Below, piece by piece: positions 38,943 through 47,496 of a stretch of 64,000 nt of DNA. Origin of the DNA: Gammaproteobacteria bacterium (lineage in GTDB: Bacteria > Pseudomonadota > Gammaproteobacteria > Burkholderiales > Thiobacillaceae); the NCBI GenBank assembly GCA_018820765.1, contig JAHJNN010000007.1, positions 164,620 to 228,619 of the forward strand, written 5' to 3'. Each line of letters begins with the position of its first letter. The stretch's first letter is position 1. Below the pieces are notes generated by a model, which did not search any database, was not told the DNA's origin, and was given only the letters and a program-made list of their open reading frames with translations. The position numbers and the translations under genes are program-made.

Positions 38943-39641
38943 GTGATAACGACGATTACCCAACTTATCCGGCCAAAGAAAGCCGAGCCTGTCGAAACGA
39001 CATTCCGATTGCGCTTTGCAGCAAGCTCGCCTATCCATGAGGTGGTATTGAGCACGCGAGGCCTGATGGGCAATGTCCTGATCCGCGGAGAGAACTTCGG
39101 CGGACGCAATCAGGCGCTCACTGCACTGTGCGGCGACGCGGCCATGGCGGGCTTTGGCGTGATCTACATCACCGAAGGGCTGGTCCCGACGCTGACCACG
39201 GCCTTGCGCGACAAGGCGCTCGAGGCATTCGGGCCCACCCGCTACCACTCCCTGAATGTCGCCTTCGAAAAAGCCGGAAAACTGAAGGTCAGCCGAAAGG
39301 CGGTTTCGGTGCTGCAGTACAACTCGCATCAGGCGCCGAGCAGCGTGGACGAGGTGCGCCGGCGCCTGCCCGGCATCCTGGACTGGATCGCGGAAAGCAA
39401 CTTCGAACAGCCCCTGCTGATGGTTCTCGAAAACTACCATCTGTACTGCAAGGAGTTCGCGGCCGATTTCCTGGACCGCGCCAACACGGCGAATTGCGCA
39501 GTGATCCTCACCACCCTGGGCTCGGATCCGCGGATCGGCCTGGTTCCCGAAATCGAACCCGGCATCGTCGGGAAATGCGCGACCATCCTCGACCTCAACC
39601 GGAGGCGCGCAGGAAACGCCCATGACGCGCTCGACCCCTAG
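38943..39641 (+). CDS. Orphan protein resembling a degenerate VirD4/TraD-type ATPase domain
   Basis: Protein of 232 aa, GTG start. LMGNVLIRGENFGGRNQAL sits where a Walker A loop would be but lacks GxxxxGK[ST]. Later PLLMVLENYHLYCKEFAADF, then RANTANCAVILTTLGSD, resembles the Walker B and following strand of coupling-protein ATPases, again without the acidic pair. It looks like a non-catalytic relative of the RecA/TraG fold. No conjugation genes are nearby. This family call is inference. Confidence 0.5.
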   Translation: MITTITQLIRPKKAEPVETTFRLRFAASSPIHEVVLSTRGLMGNVLIRGENFGGRNQALTALCGDAAMAGFGVIYITEGLVPTLTTALRDKALEAFGPTRYHSLNVAFEKAGKLKVSRKAVSVLQYNSHQAPSSVDEVRRRLPGILDWIAESNFEQPLLMVLENYHLYCKEFAADFLDRANTANCAVILTTLGSDPRIGLVPEIEPGIVGKCATILDLNRRRAGNAHDALDP

Positions 39642-39689
39642 CCTGAAGCCCCGCCGGTGACCTTCACGGCGTGTCGGCGAGCGGGCGGC

Positions 39690-40283
39690 TCAACGAACCG
39701 TCACGGTGTCGACCCACACGAGTTCGCAGGCGCCGCCGCCCGAATCGCTGCGGGTCATGGAGCTGTTCCAGCGCCAGCCGTCCGGGGCTTCCACGCCCAC
39801 GAGATAACCGCTCAGCGCGACGATCTGGCCCACGCGCACCTTGTCCAGACGCCTTTTGATTTCGTCGCTGGCGGGAATCATGTGCATGTTCGCGCTGTGC
39901 GCGACGATCTCCGACGCCGGAATCGGCGGTTGGTCCGACCATCGATAGAAATAGAAACGATTGCCCTGGCTGATCTGCAAACGATCCAGCACGGCGCTAT
40001 CCGACATCGGCCCCCAGCCGAGTGCAAGATCGATGGGCGAAAGATCGGCTTCGCGCCCCGCGTGGTATGTCTCGGTGGCGAGCACGCGCGCTTCCAGGGA
40101 AAATTCCGCAGCGGGCGTAATCCGATACTCCGCCACCGAGAACGACGGTAGGCTGGAGCGATTCACCTGCACCGGTGCATCCGGGGCGATGGCGCCCTCG
40201 GCATGGCGGATGGGGGGCGTGGAAAAATAATTCCATGCACCGGCCGTGATGGCGATCAGGAGCAGGGTGGGGACGAGTCGCAT
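39690..40283 (-). CDS. Conserved exported protein of unknown function
   Basis: Protein of 197 aa with an N-terminal signal or anchor (MRLVPTLLLIAITAGAWNYF). The mature part has DLALGWGPMSDSAVLDRLQI, HSANMHMIPA and a C-terminal GACELVWVDTV; the pattern is seen in conserved hypothetical proteins of several proteobacteria. Possibly OB-fold. Function unknown. Confidence 0.75.
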   Translation of the reverse strand: MRLVPTLLLIAITAGAWNYFSTPPIRHAEGAIAPDAPVQVNRSSLPSFSVAEYRITPAAEFSLEARVLATETYHAGREADLSPIDLALGWGPMSDSAVLDRLQISQGNRFYFYRWSDQPPIPASEIVAHSANMHMIPASDEIKRRLDKVRVGQIVALSGYLVGVEAPDGWRWNSSMTRSDSGGGACELVWVDTVTVR

Positions 40284-40364
40284 GGGGTCTGGATCGTTTG
40301 GGTTAGCCGGGGAACGCGGGCCCGTTCATGCCGCCTCTTTATCCGAGGCGCTTGCGGCACGAAC

Positions 40365-40568
40365 TCAATGCGGCTTCGCCTGCCCGCCCGCCGCGTCGTT
40401 CTTGTCCATGAAGAAGGGACAGGTCGTCGTGCTGTCCGGCTGGCGAATCAGCTCCTCGCTGAAATCCGCATACGTGCGGCTCAGCAGATGCCGGCCGGCA
40501 TCGTCCTCATAGCGTGCGCACGCTTCCGCCAGCGCGCAGTGAGACGTCATGCAGTAAGTGTGGGTCAT
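40365..40568 (-). CDS. Small Cys-containing protein
   Basis: Protein of 67 aa. YCMTSHCALAEACARYEDDA and TTTCPFF give four cysteines with Cx4C spacing that could bind a metal. No signal peptide. Ribosome site aaagga precedes the ATG. Function unknown. Confidence 0.6.
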   Translation of the reverse strand: MTHTYCMTSHCALAEACARYEDDAGRHLLSRTYADFSEELIRQPDSTTTCPFFMDKNDAAGGQAKPH

Positions 40569-40757
40569 GGCGTGTCCTTTCGTCAGGAACGGCGGGTGAA
40601 TTCAAAGCTGGAAACAGCCGCCCGGGCGCGGCCACGGGGAAAGTATGCCAGAACATCCGCCGGCCATGCCGCGCTGGCCGCCGCAATCGTTCCTTCCGTG
40701 GAAATGAGCTGATATGCTCCTGACAAATACATAAACACATTTTTTCGAGGAGCCCGG

Positions 40758-42008
40758 ATGGGAAAAGAAACCTTTCTGGCGCGGCAACCCATTGTCGACG
40801 CCGAGCACAAGCTGTTCGCCTACGAACTCCTGTTCCGGCAATCGATGGCGTCCGTCTCGGCGCAGATCACCAGCCAACTGCAGGCCGGCGTCGAGGTCAT
40901 CAGCAACACCCTCTGTCTCGGTCCCGACTGGCTGCTGCAAGGCAAGCTCGCCTTCATCAACCTGGACGAAGCCACCCTGATGAGCGACTTCGTCTGCCTG
41001 CTGCCGCCCGATCACGTGGTCTACGAAATCCTCGAGACCGTGCCGGTCACGCCGGTGCTGATCGCCCGCATCCAGGAACTCAAACAACTCGGCTACCGTT
41101 TCGCCCTGGACGATTTCGTCTGCCTGGACGAATACCGCCCGCTGCTGCCGATGGTCGACTTCGTGAAGCTCGACGTGCTCGAGCAGCATCCCGAAAAGAC
41201 CGTGGAAATCGTCGCGCACATCCAGAAGACCTTCAAAGGCCAGTTCATCGCCGAAAAGGTCGAAAGCCGCGAGATGTTCGACGTCTGCCGCAACAGCGGC
41301 ATCCAGTATTTCCAGGGCTATTATTTCGCCTATCCCGAGAACCTCGCCAACAAGGCCATCCAGCCGGGACAGCTGTCGGTTCTGGAACTGATGAACAAGG
41401 TCCGTGTCTGCGAAGACCTCGCCGACATCGAAGAGCCCCTGCGCCGCAATGCTGCCCTCACCCTGCGCCTGCTGCGCTACGCCAATTCCGCCGCCTCCGG
41501 CCTGCGCAAGCAGGTCCACACCGTGCGCCAGGCCCTGACCCAGATCGGGCTGATGACGCTTTACCGCTGGCTGGCGCTGCTGCTGGTCACCGCCAATCCG
41601 ACGCCCACCAACGCCCTGCTGGCGCGAACCGCCGTGACGCGCGGGCGCCTGTGCGAACTGCTCGGCCAATCCCGGCTCGACCGCGGCGCCCAGGACGAGC
41701 TGTTCATGACCGGGCTGTTTTCCCTGGCCGAACCGCTGATGGGCATTCCGCTCGCCTATCTGCTCGAAAAGCTGCCCATGCCCGACCCCATCGTCCAGGC
41801 CCTGGTCCACCAGTCCGGTCCCTATGCCCCCTTCCTGAAACTCGCCGAAGCGTCGGAGCGCAGCGATTTCGAGCAGATCGCCCGCTACGCCGGCGACATC
41901 GACTCCAGCCCCGAAGAGGTCAACCTCGCCCAGCTGCATGCGCTTGCCTGGACCGAGGAACTGGCCAGCGAAGCGGCCCCGACGGAACTCGAATCGGCCG
42001 CGCCTTGA
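40758..42008 (+). CDS. EAL-HDOD two-domain signalling protein (YuxH-like)
   Basis: Protein of 416 aa. An N-terminal EAL-like domain (FLARQPIVDAEHKLFAYELL, then FALDDFVCLDEY and FVKLDVLEQHPE) is followed by an HDOD domain (NAALTLRLLRYANSAASGL onwards). The EAL motif is replaced by YELLF and several metal ligands are absent, so it is more likely a c-di-GMP-binding or scaffolding protein than an active phosphodiesterase. Ribosome site gagga. A decayed palindromic element lies after the stop. Confidence 0.88.
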   Translation: MGKETFLARQPIVDAEHKLFAYELLFRQSMASVSAQITSQLQAGVEVISNTLCLGPDWLLQGKLAFINLDEATLMSDFVCLLPPDHVVYEILETVPVTPVLIARIQELKQLGYRFALDDFVCLDEYRPLLPMVDFVKLDVLEQHPEKTVEIVAHIQKTFKGQFIAEKVESREMFDVCRNSGIQYFQGYYFAYPENLANKAIQPGQLSVLELMNKVRVCEDLADIEEPLRRNAALTLRLLRYANSAASGLRKQVHTVRQALTQIGLMTLYRWLALLLVTANPTPTNALLARTAVTRGRLCELLGQSRLDRGAQDELFMTGLFSLAEPLMGIPLAYLLEKLPMPDPIVQALVHQSGPYAPFLKLAEASERSDFEQIARYAGDIDSSPEEVNLAQLHALAWTEELASEAAPTELESAAP

Positions 42009-42020
42009 GTCCCTTTGGTA

Positions 42021-42070
42021 GGCCCTGAACAAATCGTCACCCCGGCGGAGGCCGGGGTCCAGGTGCTTGA
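42021..42070. repeat. Decayed copy of the palindromic MITE-like element
   Basis: The string ggccctgaacaaatcgtcac and the following ccccggcgg, then gccggggtccagg with tgcttga, match the left arm and middle of the complete element at 55271-55439. The right terminal repeat and the internal hairpin are missing. Confidence 0.7.
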
Positions 42071-42346
42071 GTTGTGAAAAGTTGATCCATAAGGCTAGGT
42101 GGATTCACGGAGATCATTGCTAACTTTGGGTGCCTTCCGTGTTCTTCAGCACTACAGCGTATATGTCGAGAAACTTTACATGCAACTCGCCGCCCTGATC
42201 GCAAGCCATTGATAATTTTGACAACAAACTTTTGGTGTAAGTCTTGCTTCTGAATCCTGAGGCTATAAGGTCTCAAGAAATGGCCACCCGGCTCCCGGGG
42301 GTAACAGCATGCGGGTGCAGCGTTTAGTGAAAACCGGAGCCACTTC
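42071..42346. other. Gap without a clear gene
   Basis: About 275 AT-richer bases between the element remnant and the LuxR-type gene. Nothing codes convincingly. A short palindrome (ggctcccggg) and stem-like words are present, but no promoter stands out. Confidence 0.5.
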
Positions 42347-42466
42347 ATGGCACACACGATCACCAAACCTTGGCCAACTTCCGAGTGCTGGCAGCCAACA
42401 ATAGCGCCCCCTCCCGTCTTCGCACTCTCCTTCAGCCGTCCCAGCGCGGGCTCGGTTACCCACTGA
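42347..42466 (+). CDS. Possible 39-aa leader ORF upstream of the LuxR-type gene
   Basis: ATG at 42347 after ggagcca opens MAHTITKPWPTSECW and ends with TGA at 42466, two bases before a GTG in frame with the regulator. It could couple translation to the downstream gene. Composition is neutral, so it may be chance. Confidence 0.3.
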   Translation: MAHTITKPWPTSECWQPTIAPPPVFALSFSRPSAGSVTH

Positions 42467-42468
42467 TC

Positions 42469-43596
42469 GTGGAAAAAACTGAACCCCGCATGCAGGCCCT
42501 GATCGATCGCGTGTACGACGCAACCATCGACGACAGCGCGTGGTGCGGCCTCGGCGATCAGATCGCGCGCACTTTTGGGTCAACCAGCGCCGTGCTGAAA
42601 GTTCAGGACAGCAAAGAACGAATCCATCTCGTCGACATGACACCGAATCTGATGGTCGACCCGAAGCATCAGGATTGGGCCGAACATTGGCACCGCAATG
42701 ACCTCTGGGTCGAGAAATCAGTCGCCTTCGGCATGTCAAAAATCGTCACCAACCGCGACCTCGTTCCCGATGATGAGTTCGAACGGACGGATTTCTATGG
42801 CGACTGGATCCGCCACCTCGACATCTACCACATGATCGGCGCCGTGTTCCCAGTCGGTGAGGACACCATCGGCATCTTGGGAATTCACCGTCCCGAGCGC
42901 GCTGGAAGCTATGAAAATGCAGACCGCCGCAGACTTGCCGGCTTCCTGCCGCATCTTCTTCGCGCGTTTCAGCTGCGCCAAAAGCTGGCCAAGGCCCAAT
43001 TGGGCGCTGCCGCCGCGTTCGATGCGCTGGAGCGTAGCGGCGGCGCGATTCTTGTTGTGGACGGCGACAGGTCAGTCCTGTTCGCCAACCGCATTGCCGA
43101 GCAGGTGCTCCGGCAGACCAGGGAGTTTTGCCTGGCCCAGGGCAAGCTGGACGTCCGTCAATCCGACTTGTCCAGCCGGCTGGCCGGCCTGGTCCAGCGC
43201 TGCGTCCAAACCGCGTCCAGCGCAATGGACTCGCCCGGGGGCACCTTTGCCATCCGGCGCGAAGGCAAGCTCCCCCTCACGCTAACGGTGGCGCCGCTGC
43301 GACCCATGGCCGCAGGGTGTGGCGTGTCGCAGCCGGCGGCGCTGATATTCATCCGCGATCCGGAAGCGCTGACCGCGTCCGCGCAGATGTCGCGCGAATT
43401 GTTCGGGCTGACGCGCACCGAGGCCGCCGTCGCTCAGGCGCTCGCCGAAGGCCGGGCGCTCAATGAGATAGCGGAAGCCTTGGGCATCGGTATGGGCACC
43501 GTGCGCTCGCATCTGAAGCAAATTCTCGCCAAGACAGGGACAAAAAAACAGGCGCAACTGGTGGCGTTGTTGCTACGTTGTATTACCAATCCTTGA
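42469..43596 (+). CDS. LuxR-type transcriptional regulator
   Basis: About 375 aa. The C-terminus has a LuxR helix-turn-helix (LFGLTRTEAAVAQALAEGRA, then IAEALGIGMGTVRSHLKQIL). The N-terminal part (LIDRVYDATIDDSAWCGL) is the usual start of the sensor-type LuxR regulators that carry a PAS-like region; AGGAILVVDGDRSVLFAN-like sequence in the middle supports a PAS fold. Start uncertain: GTG 42469, ATG 42490 or TTG 42370. Ligand and targets unknown; the three exported-protein genes downstream are candidates. Confidence 0.85.
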   Translation: MEKTEPRMQALIDRVYDATIDDSAWCGLGDQIARTFGSTSAVLKVQDSKERIHLVDMTPNLMVDPKHQDWAEHWHRNDLWVEKSVAFGMSKIVTNRDLVPDDEFERTDFYGDWIRHLDIYHMIGAVFPVGEDTIGILGIHRPERAGSYENADRRRLAGFLPHLLRAFQLRQKLAKAQLGAAAAFDALERSGGAILVVDGDRSVLFANRIAEQVLRQTREFCLAQGKLDVRQSDLSSRLAGLVQRCVQTASSAMDSPGGTFAIRREGKLPLTLTVAPLRPMAAGCGVSQPAALIFIRDPEALTASAQMSRELFGLTRTEAAVAQALAEGRALNEIAEALGIGMGTVRSHLKQILAKTGTKKQAQLVALLLRCITNP

Positions 43597-43604
43597 TGAC
43601 AAAT

Positions 43605-43622
43605 CTCTCCCATTTGGGAGAG
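43605..43622 (+). terminator. Weak terminator-like hairpin
   Basis: Seven-bp stem ctctccc / gggagag with loop attt, 9 bases after the LuxR-type stop. No real T-run follows, so its strength is doubtful. Confidence 0.4.
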
Positions 43623-43742
43623 GCCGTAATTTCTATTCGCAGCTATCTTTGAACAGCCACATTTCACATTTCGAGCATGGCTGTTGCGGAGCGGGCACCC
43701 GCAATTTCCACCTGTGCAGCGACACTAAAAGGAGAAACAGCG

Positions 43743-44645
43743 ATGAACAAGAAATTTCTGATTGTGGTTGGCGCGTGCGCAACCGTGTTGCAACCCGTTG
43801 CGTTTGCAGATAGCGGCCTGGATGCTTTGAAGGCAATTGCGCAGGGGGCGAAGGTATTCCAGGAAAAAATGAAACAAGGGGCGCAGACAGCCGTGGACCC
43901 GGATGGATCGGCAGAACAAGGGGGCGTAGGTACCAGTCCCTATGGAGAAATGGACGCGGGAGCGCTGAAAACTGCACGAGAGAAAATGGATGTTGTGGGC
44001 GTGCGAATCGGGTTCTCGCCTGAGGAAGCGCTCAAGGCGCTAAACGCGCACAACCCAGGCCTCAAGATAGCGAAGAAACAAGATCAAGTTTTCTCGCGCG
44101 CGGATAACAAGCCTCACCCTGTAATGTACTTTCTAGCGACGAATGAACGTCCCCGTGCTGTCGAGCGAATATTTCTGACCGCCTCCCTCCCTCCGGGGCG
44201 GCGCATTGTGCACGTTGACAGAGTAGTGTCGTATCGAATCGATAACGCACCCACGGTAGTTGCCACACTGGAAGCGCTGCGTGCCAAGTATGGCGAACCA
44301 TCCCCAGGGGGGAACGACGCCCCGAACAATAGGCAACTGGTCTGGCGATTCGCTATGGGGGCCGGTGGGAACAGTACTTGCAGTGGTTTCGATCTACGCA
44401 ATCCGCCCTGGAATTTCTCACTTGGAAAAACCACCATCAGGACCGGCTGCGGATTTACAGTATCTGCTGGAGTACGGCCATTCAATGAGAATCCATCTTT
44501 GGTGACTGAGCTGGGAATAGGGATAACAGACTATCGGTTAGCTACTGAAGACTGGCAAAGCTCGTATGAGTACCTGGCAAGCCTAAGTGAGGGCCGCAGC
44601 AAAAAAGAAGTTGAAAATGCAAGGAGAAATGTACCCAAGCTCTAA
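43743..44645 (+). CDS. Exported protein of unknown function (cassette gene 1)
   Basis: Protein of 300 aa with a signal peptide ending AFA. The start MNKKFLIVVG has a strong ribosome site (aaggag). The mature part has GFSPEEALKALNAHNPGLKI, then LEALRAKYGEPS, and two pairs of cysteines in the last third. It shares the LRAKYG word with the next gene, suggesting a related fold. Function unknown. Confidence 0.75.
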   Translation: MNKKFLIVVGACATVLQPVAFADSGLDALKAIAQGAKVFQEKMKQGAQTAVDPDGSAEQGGVGTSPYGEMDAGALKTAREKMDVVGVRIGFSPEEALKALNAHNPGLKIAKKQDQVFSRADNKPHPVMYFLATNERPRAVERIFLTASLPPGRRIVHVDRVVSYRIDNAPTVVATLEALRAKYGEPSPGGNDAPNNRQLVWRFAMGAGGNSTCSGFDLRNPPWNFSLGKTTIRTGCGFTVSAGVRPFNENPSLVTELGIGITDYRLATEDWQSSYEYLASLSEGRSKKEVENARRNVPKL

Positions 44646-44685
44646 TCGCCTGACTCAACGCCCATAAAGGCAAGGAGCCACTCCA

Positions 44686-45732
44686 ATGCGCAACGACATC
44701 CTGGCCAAGGTCTCTCTAGCGGGACGGCTTGGTTCTCTGATCGCCCTGCCATTTTTGTTGATTGCCGGGAACGCCCCGGCGGCCACACTGCCAGGCCGCC
44801 TCGCCGAGGTGCCTGATAACGAGCGCGCCCTCGGGGAGATTCACGGCAACAACGAACCGGATGCAGCAGCATGGCACGCAGCCAGGATGGCCAAACTGGA
44901 GAACGCACCCGTGACGCTGCCCATCCTGATTGCGCAAGCGGGTGGCGGCAGCCCCGCTTCCGGTATATCTGCTGAGGAACGCGCCCGTAAAGATGAATGG
45001 CGTAAGCGCTATTTCTCACCTGAAGCCAGAGCAAAGCTTCAGGAAGAAATGGCGGCCGGGAATGGCCCCGCTGGTACGGCTTCGTTACACGGGCCTGCAT
45101 CGTCAGATCCATCTATCGACAAAGCAAAAGCCGCTGGCGTGGATACGCGAGTGTTCGGCGTGCCCTTGGGCGAGCCGCTACGGCTACCCCGTTGCCACAC
45201 TGCCAATGAGAGAAAGAATGAGCAGCGGAGCAACGATCCGATGAACCCGCTTAAGAACGTGGATCTCCTCGGCGCATTCCGCGGCGTCCAGACCAGTTTC
45301 ACTTGCCAGTCCGAGGGGGCGCTGATGGCGTTCATCGGTGCTTTGGCTGGCGGCAAGCCTGCCGATCGTTACATCATGCTTGCCAAGGATTCGTGCCCCG
45401 AGTGGGCCTACTGCGAGGTGGCGGCATCGCTACATGACGGCAACTTGGTCGGTATTACTGTGCTCATTCAGAAAGGCGCAAGGGGCGACTACATTGCCAA
45501 GCAACTGCGCGCCAAATATGGCAAGCCTACTCGTAGAGAGGAAGCGAGTTACCAGAACCAATACGGTGCGAGCTACCAGGTCGAAAACCTGGAATGGCGC
45601 TTGCCCGGGTTGCATGTGGCTTTTGGTCCCGGCCCTGATGGAGGCGGATTGCTCCTCGTCGAAACGGAAACCGGATATAAAAATCGAGAAGCAAAAGGGG
45701 CAGCAGAAGAGGCGAGGCAACCCAAGCTGTAA
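44686..45732 (+). CDS. Exported protein of unknown function (cassette gene 2)
   Basis: Protein of 348 aa, with signal peptide ending NAPAA. Four cysteines lie in the middle and last third (PRCHTA, FTCQSE, DSCPEW, YCEVA) and KQLRAKYGKP near residue 285 resembles the previous protein. Begins 40 bases after gene 1 with ribosome site aagga. Function unknown. Confidence 0.72.
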   Translation: MRNDILAKVSLAGRLGSLIALPFLLIAGNAPAATLPGRLAEVPDNERALGEIHGNNEPDAAAWHAARMAKLENAPVTLPILIAQAGGGSPASGISAEERARKDEWRKRYFSPEARAKLQEEMAAGNGPAGTASLHGPASSDPSIDKAKAAGVDTRVFGVPLGEPLRLPRCHTANERKNEQRSNDPMNPLKNVDLLGAFRGVQTSFTCQSEGALMAFIGALAGGKPADRYIMLAKDSCPEWAYCEVAASLHDGNLVGITVLIQKGARGDYIAKQLRAKYGKPTRREEASYQNQYGASYQVENLEWRLPGLHVAFGPGPDGGGLLLVETETGYKNREAKGAAEEARQPKL

Positions 45733-45778
45733 TGCCAGCCACGACAAACAACACCATCAAGAATAGGTGACGGAAACC

Positions 45779-46369
45779 ATGAAACCCTTCGATTACAACG
45801 GCAGGCGTGTCGATTTCAGGTCAGTGACAGGCCAGGTAACCGGGTCGCATAAGCATGCCGAAACCTATGTCAGCGGCAGCGGGGGCGGCGGCTCAACCTA
45901 CAACGGTCATGGCCATACCACCCCCGTCCAGATCAGTTCGACCGTGGTCGTGAAGCAGGAGTTTTTTCTCAAGCCGGCTGGCGGCAATGAGATTCCATTC
46001 AAGCTTCATAATGAGGATATCCCCCTGAAGGATGGCCAGAACGTCACCATGGTATCGGGCCACGTTGGGGATAAGGGCGAATGGACGCATTTGGTCAATC
46101 ACAATGCAGCCCTGTACTGGAAGTTGGGCCACACGGGGGCTCACGCCACGGTGTGGGGCTTGGTGAGGAAGCCTGCCTGGGTTCTGTTGATCGGCATCGC
46201 TATCTGGATTGCCATCGCGTATCTCTTGAACGGCGCAATCGGTTTCCTCGCGGCGGTTGCGTACTGGGTATTCGAATGGATGAACAAACGGAAAGCCACC
46301 AAGGAACTAGAAACCCACCTGGATGAGATCGGCAGGGAAACGTTGACCAGTGGTGCCACAATTTCCTGA
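45779..46369 (+). CDS. Membrane protein of unknown function (cassette gene 3)
   Basis: Protein of 196 aa. An N-terminal soluble domain (about 1-125) with a Gly/Ser-rich loop (VSGSGGGGSTYNGHG) and a GQNVTMVSGHVGD stretch, then two membrane segments (about 131-175) and a charged tail. A GTG four codons upstream is an alternative start. 46 bases after gene 2, same strand. Function unknown. Confidence 0.7.
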   Translation: MKPFDYNGRRVDFRSVTGQVTGSHKHAETYVSGSGGGGSTYNGHGHTTPVQISSTVVVKQEFFLKPAGGNEIPFKLHNEDIPLKDGQNVTMVSGHVGDKGEWTHLVNHNAALYWKLGHTGAHATVWGLVRKPAWVLLIGIAIWIAIAYLLNGAIGFLAAVAYWVFEWMNKRKATKELETHLDEIGRETLTSGATIS

Positions 46370-46476
46370 ATAGCGTGCCGTTTTCCCACCCGAGAGTGGG
46401 ATCGTCTACCCGCGGCGGTCAAGAGGTGGCGATGGCAGCGGCCCATATGCTGAGAAAATCATCCGAAGCGCCGCCC

Positions 46477-46917
46477 TCAATGCTTAGAACCCGATTCCTT
46501 TGACTGTTGCCACAAGACCATGAAGCGGCCGGCGTCGAAGCCCATCATTTTTTCCGCGCCGACGGTGATCACCGGCACGCCGCTGCCGCCCAGCTGCTTG
46601 AACTTGATCGCACCGTACTCCGTTTTTTCCACATCCCATTCGCGGAAAGGCACGCCGTTCTGCTTGAAGAATGCCTTGGCGCGCTGGCACACCCCGCACC
46701 ATTCGGTTGTGTAGATCGTCACGCCGCTGTCCGTCCCGACGGCCCGGCTGACCTCGACCGGGCCAGTATAGGTTTGCAGCCTCAACTGCGTGGTCTTGGC
46801 CGCGGGGGGCGGCGAATCGCTGTATTGGACACGGCCTTGCGCGTCCGTCCATTTATAGACGCCTGCTGACGCCGGCCAGGCCAGCAACAGGGCAAGCAGA
46901 ATCAGAGTGGGTTTCAT
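46477..46917 (-). CDS. Exported DUF4124-glutaredoxin protein
   Basis: Protein of 146 aa. Signal peptide ending PASA, then a DUF4124 module (VYKWTDAQGRVQYSDSPPP), then a glutaredoxin-like domain with redox site CGVC in YTTEWCGVCQRAKAFF and the cis-Pro loop GVPVITV. A periplasmic thiol-disulfide protein. Full length for this fused family. Confidence 0.88.
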   Translation of the reverse strand: MKPTLILLALLLAWPASAGVYKWTDAQGRVQYSDSPPPAAKTTQLRLQTYTGPVEVSRAVGTDSGVTIYTTEWCGVCQRAKAFFKQNGVPFREWDVEKTEYGAIKFKQLGGSGVPVITVGAEKMMGFDAGRFMVLWQQSKESGSKH

Positions 46918-46949
46918 GCCGGGGGCTCCCTTTGTTTGCAGTGGAATCT

Positions 46950-47357
46950 CTATCGCGCGCTCGCCTTCCCGGCCCGGTACGCTGCCAGCAAGGCCGCCTT
47001 CATATCCGGCGCCGCCTCCCAGTCGCGCGTCGGCAGAACGCGTTCCGCGATCGCCTTCACCGCCAGCCAGTCCCGTTCCTCGCGCCGGTCCTGTTCGAAT
47101 TGCGCCCAGTCGAATCCGCCATCGCGGCAGCTTCGCACCGCCACCCCGGTGGCATCCGAGAACGCGATCTCGTGCGACGCCAATACGTCATACAGATAGG
47201 AATAGGGATCGATCCCGGCCGCCTTGGCGAGGATCTGGTGGAAATCCGGCGCCTCGTCGTCGCCGCCACAGCGATCCAGGTCAATCACGGAATCGAGGTC
47301 GTAGGTCTCGCCCTTGAACGAGAAGGCCAGTCGGACGCGGACGGTGTTGGGGCTCAT
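46950..47357 (-). CDS. Small conserved protein of unknown function
   Basis: Protein of 135 aa starting MSPNTVRVRLAFSFKGETYD. It has DLDSVIDLDRCGG, SYLYDVLASHEIAFSDATGV and a C-terminal helix (MKAALLAAYRAGKAS). No membrane or signal segment. A degraded copy of its C-terminus lies at 47423-47496. Function unknown. Confidence 0.7.
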   Translation of the reverse strand: MSPNTVRVRLAFSFKGETYDLDSVIDLDRCGGDDEAPDFHQILAKAAGIDPYSYLYDVLASHEIAFSDATGVAVRSCRDGGFDWAQFEQDRREERDWLAVKAIAERVLPTRDWEAAPDMKAALLAAYRAGKASAR

Positions 47358-47422
47358 GTCTTGTTTCAGAGAGGATGGAGTGAGCACGCGCTCGAAATCG
47401 ATTCGGGCCGGGCTCCTGAATT

Positions 47423-47496
47423 CTAAGCGCGTCGAGTGGAAAGCGCCGCCTTCCCGGCCGCGTACGCTGCCCGCAGGGCCGCCTTCAATATCGGAT
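47423..47496 (-). pseudogene. Remnant of a duplicated copy of the neighbouring gene
   Basis: This stretch encodes LKAALRAAYAAGKAA in one frame, closely matching MKAALLAAYRAGKAS at the C-terminus of the gene at 46950, and the DNA matches too (gccttcccggcc and gcagggccgccttca words in both). Only the last 25 codons remain. The 3' end of the PEP-CTERM gene overlaps it. Confidence 0.75.
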
